DNA from: an uncultured Clostridia bacterium
GTDB taxonomy: Bacteria; Bacillota; Clostridia; Christensenellales; CAG-138
Reading direction: 5' to 3'
Length of the DNA: 18,715 bases
Assembly: GCA_937913075.1 (NCBI GenBank)
Contig: CALEPU010000029.1
Coordinates: 1-18,715 of the forward strand
Below are positions 15,053 through 18,715 of this stretch, piece after piece; within the stretch, counting starts at the first letter, position 1, and each line of letters starts with the position of its first letter. Made by a program: the position numbers and the translations under genes. The notes under the pieces are model-generated. The model saw only the letters and a program-made list of their open reading frames with translations, was not told where the DNA came from and made no database searches.

Positions 15053-16283
15053 TGGATCTGCCTTTTTCAAGCAAGCCGTATTTTTTCATGAGTTCAATTC
15101 TCTCATTGCCTATCCTTATGCTCTTCGCGGGATCGACGGGACCAAACTTCCTATCGGTGAGGTAGACCCAAAGGCGGCGAGCCCACACGAACGGCAGCAT
15201 ATACGGGTGTTTTTTCAGCGTAGGATAGTCCTTTTCAAGCGCCTTCCTCGGCGGAAACGCCGTGTGCAGCAGACCTCGGCGCTCTCTGCCGCTCTTTTGC
15301 GAGGAGACGGCTTCCAAGGTGATAGTGCTCGAATGTGCGCGGTCAATATCGGCGGTGCCGTAAAGCCCGCCTGAGAGCATATCGTTAAGCAGCGGCTCGG
15401 GGTCCGCTTCAACGTCGCAGAACGCAGGGTAACCGGCAAGTCCGAGATACCTGCGCCCCACCTCGAACACTGCGGCGAAAAGGCGCGAAAGCCCCAGAGT
15501 ATCGCAGACCGTCCTGACCCTTGCGGCGTCGGTATGCTCGTTTGCGGCAAAGAGCCCTATGTCGCAAACGTGCCTTAGCCCCATCCCGCTGTGCAGGAAG
15601 TGCTTGTAAGCATGAAGCATAAGATAAAGCAAATGGTCGGTCGGTTCAAGCGTACGCAGGCTCACGTCCTCGCAGGTTATCTCAGCACAGCGCTCCAACG
15701 CTCCCTCAAACGGAGCGTTGCAGTCGCCGTAAGCCAAGGAATCCTTGGGAAAGAACGCCGTATGCAGTTCTATATAAGTCGGCGACCCTATGCGGTGGTA
15801 GCTCAGGTCGTCGCTCCCATCCACACGCGCATCGGTATAATCGCAAGTCAGCCCTTCCCCTATCAGCAGGTCGTGGACGGGTTTCGCCTCCTCTGGCAGT
15901 ACGATGAGGTCCTCATCGACCGAAGGACGGAGCATAGGCTTGGGATAAAGCCTCCTCACGACTATGCCTTTGAGCACAGTGGGGCAAAAGCCACTTTCCT
16001 GCAAACGCAGCATAAGCGTCAGAAACTCGTTCGTCTGCACGCACTGCCTTGCGGCGAGCGCCACGGCTTTGTCGCGGTATTCCCGCCTGACCGTCTTATC
16101 GATTTTCAGAAAGCTCTCGCAGCTCATTACGGACTCGTACACAAGAGGAAGTATCTCCTGCTCCGCCGCAAGACGCAAAAGAGCGATCCATTCCTTCTCA
16201 TCAAGACATGGATCGTCCTTCATTTGCTCGCCCTTTAATGCAAAGCTCACTGCTTTCAGCAGTGCCGCCTCGACGCGCTCCAT
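15045..16283 (-). CDS. NTP_transf_5-type nucleotidyltransferase family protein
   Basis: A 412-residue protein of the uncharacterised nucleotidyltransferase family PF14907. Hallmarks are VLKG (103-106) followed by LYPKPMLRPSVDEDLIVL (113-129), where the DxD-type Asp pair would hold Mg-NTP, and a Tyr/His-rich middle (SYHRIGSPTYIELHTAFFP). Homologues next to HprK-like kinases in Bacillus lasso-peptide loci are reported to modify a phosphate on the peptide. The start is ATG 16283 (TGATG overlap with the PqqD-like stop, GGAGGG six bases upstream); an in-frame GTG at 16286 is possible. Here it most likely acts on a phosphorylated peptide or on a sugar phosphate; the choice is inference. Confidence 0.75.
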   Translation of the reverse strand: MERVEAALLKAVSFALKGEQMKDDPCLDEKEWIALLRLAAEQEILPLVYESVMSCESFLKIDKTVRREYRDKAVALAARQCVQTNEFLTLMLRLQESGFCPTVLKGIVVRRLYPKPMLRPSVDEDLIVLPEEAKPVHDLLIGEGLTCDYTDARVDGSDDLSYHRIGSPTYIELHTAFFPKDSLAYGDCNAPFEGALERCAEITCEDVSLRTLEPTDHLLYLMLHAYKHFLHSGMGLRHVCDIGLFAANEHTDAARVRTVCDTLGLSRLFAAVFEVGRRYLGLAGYPAFCDVEADPEPLLNDMLSGGLYGTADIDRAHSSTITLEAVSSQKSGRERRGLLHTAFPPRKALEKDYPTLKKHPYMLPFVWARRLWVYLTDRKFGPVDPAKSIRIGNERIELMKKYGLLEKGRSND

Positions 16284-16567
16284 CACTGACCCTCCGCCGC
16301 AACTACAAAGCCCTTCTCATAAAGACGCTCGAAGAAGCCCTCTACTGCGGGGCGGGCGTCGTCAATGGGCTTAAAGCTCATTTTTGAATAGAAGGTGCAT
16401 ATTTCCTCCATGCTCCTGCCCTTGGCAAGCTGGAACCAAAACATATCTTCAAGCATCGAGAGGGTAGCAATATTCGGGCATTCCTCGGAGGCGCGCCTTG
16501 TCGGCACAAGGAGGCTTACTCCGCATACCATCACTCGCACTATGCCCTCGCGCGGCTTATACTCCAT
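16283..16567 (-). CDS. PqqD-like peptide-binding protein (RiPP recognition element)
   Basis: A 94-residue protein with the PqqD/RRE layout: an N-terminal beta hairpin (VRVMVCGVSLLVPTR), a central helical part (SMLEDMFWFQLAKGRSMEEI) and a C-terminal winged helix ending FFERLYEKGFVV. RRE domains bind the leader of a ribosomal peptide and hand it to a modifying enzyme. It overlaps the HprK-like gene by 11 bases and the nucleotidyltransferase gene by one, so the three are likely made together. Its presence is the strongest sign that the cassette acts on a peptide. Identification is from fold pattern and neighbours, not from a strict motif. Confidence 0.7.
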   Translation of the reverse strand: MEYKPREGIVRVMVCGVSLLVPTRRASEECPNIATLSMLEDMFWFQLAKGRSMEEICTFYSKMSFKPIDDARPAVEGFFERLYEKGFVVAAEGQ

Positions 16568-17285
16568 AGTCCTCCGCCTCCCTCAGCACCTTTTCATACA
16601 ACAATCTTGTCGAATTCGGCACGCCGCCGTTTATAAATTCCCAAACGGGCGTCTGCTTCAAGAGCAGCTCCGCAAATGCGGCAGTGCGGCGGATGCTCTC
16701 CTCGTCCTCAGCGCTGTTGAATATCGAGGAGTAGATCCTTGCGGCACAGCTTCGCGGCTTCAGCATTTGTAAGTCGCTTTGTTCACCGCGCTTTAATAGG
16801 ATGATCGCCGCAAGCTTCGCCTTCCCGGCTCCGCACCAGCCCTCTTTGCCGTTCCAAGGCGAGGGGTGAACGATAATACCGTTCTCCGTTGCTTCAAGCA
16901 CGGGTCTGTCACCCGATATTACGGAGAACTCGCCCGGATAAAGCTCCGTCAGCGTTTTCATCTGCGTGGATTTACCCACTCCGGACGGTGCGCAGATGAG
17001 ATACGCCCTGTTTCGAAAGCGGAAAGCCGCCGCGTGCATAACACATCGTCCCTGCGTCAAAAGCCTGTCTGATACCGCCAAGGCAAAAGTGCTGTACTCG
17101 TTAAAGGCGTTCTCCTCTAAGAATCCCCTGCGGCATGCTTCGCTGAGAGCAACGGCGCACTCCCCTTCGGGATAAGGTCCGCTGACGTATCCGCCGAAGC
17201 AGCGAGGGGTGTCCGCAAACTCAAAGCGGCAGTCGATAGTTACCCCCGCCAAAGTGAGCCTGTATACCTCTCCCCCGCCTTTCAT
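16557..17285 (-). CDS. HPr-kinase-like P-loop kinase
   Basis: A 242-residue protein of the HprK/PEP-carboxykinase-like fold. The P-loop APSGVGKST is at residues 99-107, preceded by VMHAAAF (82-88) typical of this subgroup, followed by SVISGDRPVL with Asp126 as the likely metal/Walker-B residue and by PWNGKEGW (137-144). It lacks the N-terminal domain of true HPr kinases. Related proteins in paeninodin-type lasso loci phosphorylate the precursor peptide at serine. The ATG follows GGAGG at short spacing. With the overlapping PqqD-like gene it should phosphorylate a ribosomal peptide; the target is not proven, with the 86-residue protein just upstream and the 40-codon ORF the best candidates. 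Confidence 0.75.
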   Translation of the reverse strand: MKGGGEVYRLTLAGVTIDCRFEFADTPRCFGGYVSGPYPEGECAVALSEACRRGFLEENAFNEYSTFALAVSDRLLTQGRCVMHAAAFRFRNRAYLICAPSGVGKSTQMKTLTELYPGEFSVISGDRPVLEATENGIIVHPSPWNGKEGWCGAGKAKLAAIILLKRGEQSDLQMLKPRSCAARIYSSIFNSAEDEESIRRTAAFAELLLKQTPVWEFINGGVPNSTRLLYEKVLREAEDYGV

Positions 17286-17304
17286 GCCGCCTCCAATTTA
17301 AGAA

Positions 17305-17330
17305 GCGGACCGCCGTCGTTGACGATCCGC
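17305..17330 (-). terminator. Weak hairpin between the 86-residue gene and the kinase cassette
   Basis: On the minus strand GCGGA pairs with TCCGC and an inner CGTC pairs with GACG around a three-base AAC loop, with an uneven internal loop of one against four bases. It lies 16 bases after the stop of the 86-residue gene and is followed by TTCTTAAATT, a poor U-tract. It could be a leaky terminator giving more transcript of the small gene than of the enzymes. The stem is imperfect, so confidence is low. Confidence 0.3.
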
Positions 17331-17346
17331 AAAATTTGCTGTTATA

Positions 17347-17607
17347 TCAGTTAACACCGGGAATGTTTGCAGACTTCAGGTTGCCGATATAAGACCATGT
17401 ATCGAATGCACCGTATTCACCATCTTGAAATATCCCTGCAAGAAATTGCAAATATCCATCATAATTTGCACAGCCGTAGTAGCTTCCATCCTGCTGGAAA
17501 TAGCTTGCAAATGTTTGTGCATTGTTAGTAGTGGGGCTGTTAGCAGAATCATATTCTTGTAGTATCTGCAGCAAATAAATATAATCGCTCTCATACATAT
17601 AATGCAT
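17347..17607 (-). CDS. Small Tyr/Gln/Gly/Asp-rich protein, candidate peptide substrate
   Basis: An 86-residue protein of no family I recognise. It starts at an ATG nine bases after AAGGAG, among the better ribosome sites of the region. It has no signal peptide, a single Cys (46), one Lys, no Arg, 12 tyrosines, and an internal repeat: FQQDGSYYG at 37-45 and FQDGEYG at 60-66, with YDGY between. The C-terminal part is aromatic and ends NIPGVN. It is the gene right before the HprK-PqqD-nucleotidyltransferase cassette and is separated from it by a hairpin, the usual place for a ribosomal-peptide precursor. The N-terminal 35 residues could then be leader and the DGxY part core. It could equally be a small structural or surface protein. 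Confidence 0.6.
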   Translation of the reverse strand: MHYMYESDYIYLLQILQEYDSANSPTTNNAQTFASYFQQDGSYYGCANYDGYLQFLAGIFQDGEYGAFDTWSYIGNLKSANIPGVN

Positions 17608-17629
17608 CGTTCAAATCTCCTTTCTTACA

Positions 17630-17944
17630 TCAAAAGCTACCGGAGGCGTCGTCATCACCGATCTCGATGATAACGTCATCCTCAGAATCCAACTCAGTGA
17701 ACTCTTCATCTTCGCCGTCTTCGGTTCCGTCATCATCGGTATCACCGGGCAGTTCCGTCGTGCCGACATCTGCTGCATCGGTCCCGTCAACGCCGGATTG
17801 GGCGTCTTCGGTTGCAGAGGCAGCGTCAGCGGGCTGTGCTGTCGGGTTCTGGCTCTCCCCCGTATCCTTGCCTCGGCAGGCAGTGAAGGAAAGCAAAAGC
17901 GCCAGCACCAGCAGGAAAGCGATTAGCGAAATCCTCTTTTTCAT
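17630..17944 (-). CDS. Small, highly acidic lipoprotein
   Basis: A 104-residue protein with a classic export signal: MKKR followed by a Leu-rich core and a lipobox-like SFTAC, giving lipid attachment at Cys23. The mature part is disordered and strongly acidic, first Thr/Ala/Asp/Gln linker then runs such as DTDDDGTEDGEDEEFTELD, ending DDDASGSF. It has nearly no basic residue after the lipobox. Such tails can bind divalent cations or basic surfaces; that is a guess. GGAGG stands ten bases before the ATG. It precedes the 86-residue gene by 22 bases and so is likely co-transcribed with it. Confidence 0.75.
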   Translation of the reverse strand: MKKRISLIAFLLVLALLLSFTACRGKDTGESQNPTAQPADAASATEDAQSGVDGTDAADVGTTELPGDTDDDGTEDGEDEEFTELDSEDDVIIEIGDDDASGSF

Positions 17945-17974
17945 TTAGTATCGACCTCCAATGAACAGTCATCC

Positions 17975-18004
17975 CGGAGGCTTGGAGATTTCACCAAGCC
18001 TCCG
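17975..18004. other. Perfect 11-bp inverted repeat (hairpin) after the first gene
   Basis: CGGAGGCTTGG (17975-17985) and its exact complement CCAAGCCTCCG (17994-18004) flank an eight-base loop. It begins 15 bases downstream of the stop of the right-edge gene, the normal distance for an intrinsic terminator, but no U-run follows on the minus strand (GGGATGACTGTTC). It may stall or process the transcript or protect the 3' end of the upstream message. Because it is a perfect palindrome it could also work in the other direction. Confidence 0.6.
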
Positions 18005-18019
18005 AGTGATCGGTGATAG

Positions 18020-18675
18020 TTACTTATCCGAGTTCAGCGTGCTGACGGTACCCTCGGTGCACCAGAAGGTACGCTCGCTGCCGTAGACCGTAATTCCATC
18101 GGGTGTGATCCAGTAAGGAGTTACGGTGATAGCGTCTCCGATCGCTATCGGCGCTATAAACCCGTCTTCTCCGAGCAACAGACCGAGCTTGGCGTAACCG
18201 ATGACGCCGCGCACAACGGGCGAGAAGTTCTCGGGTCTGATGGTAGTAGAGGCATTCTCCTGGGAGCTATTGGTGAAGGTGAGCGAGGAAACGAGCGATG
18301 CGGTGTAGTCCTCAGTCGTCAGCGGAGTCGCAGTGAAGCCGACAGAGCTGTAGTTCTTGTCGTCGATTACCGTTACGGCATAGATCTTGGATATCTTCTC
18401 AGTATCCTTGTTGTAGATATAGTTGAACTTGATAGCCAAGTAATCCTGACGAACCATCTTGACGTAGTAGACCTTGCCGATAGAAGCCCTCTTCACGGAT
18501 TCATTGCTGAGATCTATCGCTGAGCCGTTCTCCGTACCCATCGCATTGGCCTTCCACCAGAAGTTCAGACCGGATGCGAAGCTGGTATCGGGGTTGTAGG
18601 CCTTGCCTGTGCCATTGGGTATGACAGGTGCATACTTGATATTCCAGTCGAACGAATTATCACTCATGCCGCCGT
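18020..18675 (-). CDS. Unknown protein, C-terminal part, 5' end cut off by the contig end
   Basis: At least 217 codons end at TAA 18020-18022. The ATG at 18667 (MSDNSFDWNIKY) is preceded by only eight genomic bases, which read GG in frame with no ribosome site, so it is probably an internal Met of a longer protein. The frame stays open through the adapter, giving the well-known artefact peptide with SLHDALPI; any annotation that starts there is false. The sequence is rich in Ser/Thr/Asn/Tyr beta-type segments (TITVTPYWITPDG-like strands, YGSERTFWCTEG near the end), like a secreted or surface protein. I recognise no family. The hairpin downstream suggests its message may end or be processed before the lipoprotein gene. 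Confidence 0.6.
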
Positions 18676-18715
18676 AGATCGGAAGAGCGTCGTGTAGGGA
18701 AAGAGTGTAGATCTC
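18676..18715. other. Illumina TruSeq adapter sequence, not genomic
   Basis: The final 40 bases begin AGATCGGAAGAGCGTCGTGT and continue as the known reverse complement of the TruSeq universal adapter. It marks untrimmed read-through at the end of an assembled contig. It should be removed before annotation or searching. Confidence 0.97.

Noticed and set aside
16557..17285. True HPr kinase/phosphorylase of carbon catabolite control
   Set aside because: It lacks the HprK N-terminal domain, is short, and sits with a PqqD-like gene rather than with lgt or ptsH-type genes.
13121..17607. A complete lasso-peptide biosynthetic cluster
   Set aside because: Kinase, RRE-like, nucleotidyltransferase and exporter are there, but there is no B2 protease, no adjacent cyclase and no precursor with Thr at -2 and Gly/Asp-Glu ring spacing.

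Overview
The window is almost certainly the end of a draft contig from a Gram-positive, Firmicutes/Clostridia-type bacterium, plausibly a gut commensal. This rests on the CpsB/BY-kinase capsule regulators, the LicD transferases and the strong AGGAGG-type ribosome sites; no marker gene fixes the species. Every supported gene lies on the minus strand with tiny gaps or 1-11 base overlaps, so the region reads as one long transcription unit running from the right edge to the left edge. The last 40 bases (18676-18715) are Illumina TruSeq adapter, not genome.

Right-hand module (about 18.7-13.1 kb, transcribed first): a 5'-truncated unknown protein, a very acidic small lipoprotein, an 86-residue Tyr/Gln/Asp/Gly-rich protein with a strong ribosome site followed by a weak hairpin, then a compact cassette of HPr-kinase-like P-loop protein, PqqD-like protein, NTP_transf_5-type nucleotidyltransferase, an unlisted 40-codon ORF, and an ABC exporter. 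HprK-like, PqqD-like and nucleotidyltransferase genes recur in ribosomal-peptide modification loci, including Bacillus-type lasso clusters, but here no B2 transglutaminase-like protease and no recognisable precursor are seen. This is the best candidate for an undescribed system: a peptide modification/export cassette fused to the front of a capsule operon.

Central module (13.1-7.7 kb): capsule/exopolysaccharide control and initiation. It contains a CpsB-type PHP tyrosine phosphatase, a membrane-anchored Ig-like protein, two consecutive and divergent Wzz-BY-kinase fusions that both end in Tyr-Gly-rich tails (one an 18-Tyr tandem XYG tract), and a polyprenyl-phosphate sugar-1-phosphate transferase.

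Left module (7.7-0 kb): polysaccharide tailoring. It contains a HpcH/HpaI aldolase, a D-2-hydroxyacid dehydrogenase, an asparagine-synthetase-like ligase without the glutaminase cysteine, a GT4 glycosyltransferase, then LicD, an IspD-like cytidylyltransferase, an extended SDR epimerase/dehydratase and a second LicD that is frameshifted and runs off the window. The last genes look more A+T rich than the centre. No Wzx flippase or Wzy polymerase is present; they presumably lie beyond position 1. No tRNA, rRNA, CRISPR or insertion sequence was found, and no stretch over 300 bases lacks a gene.
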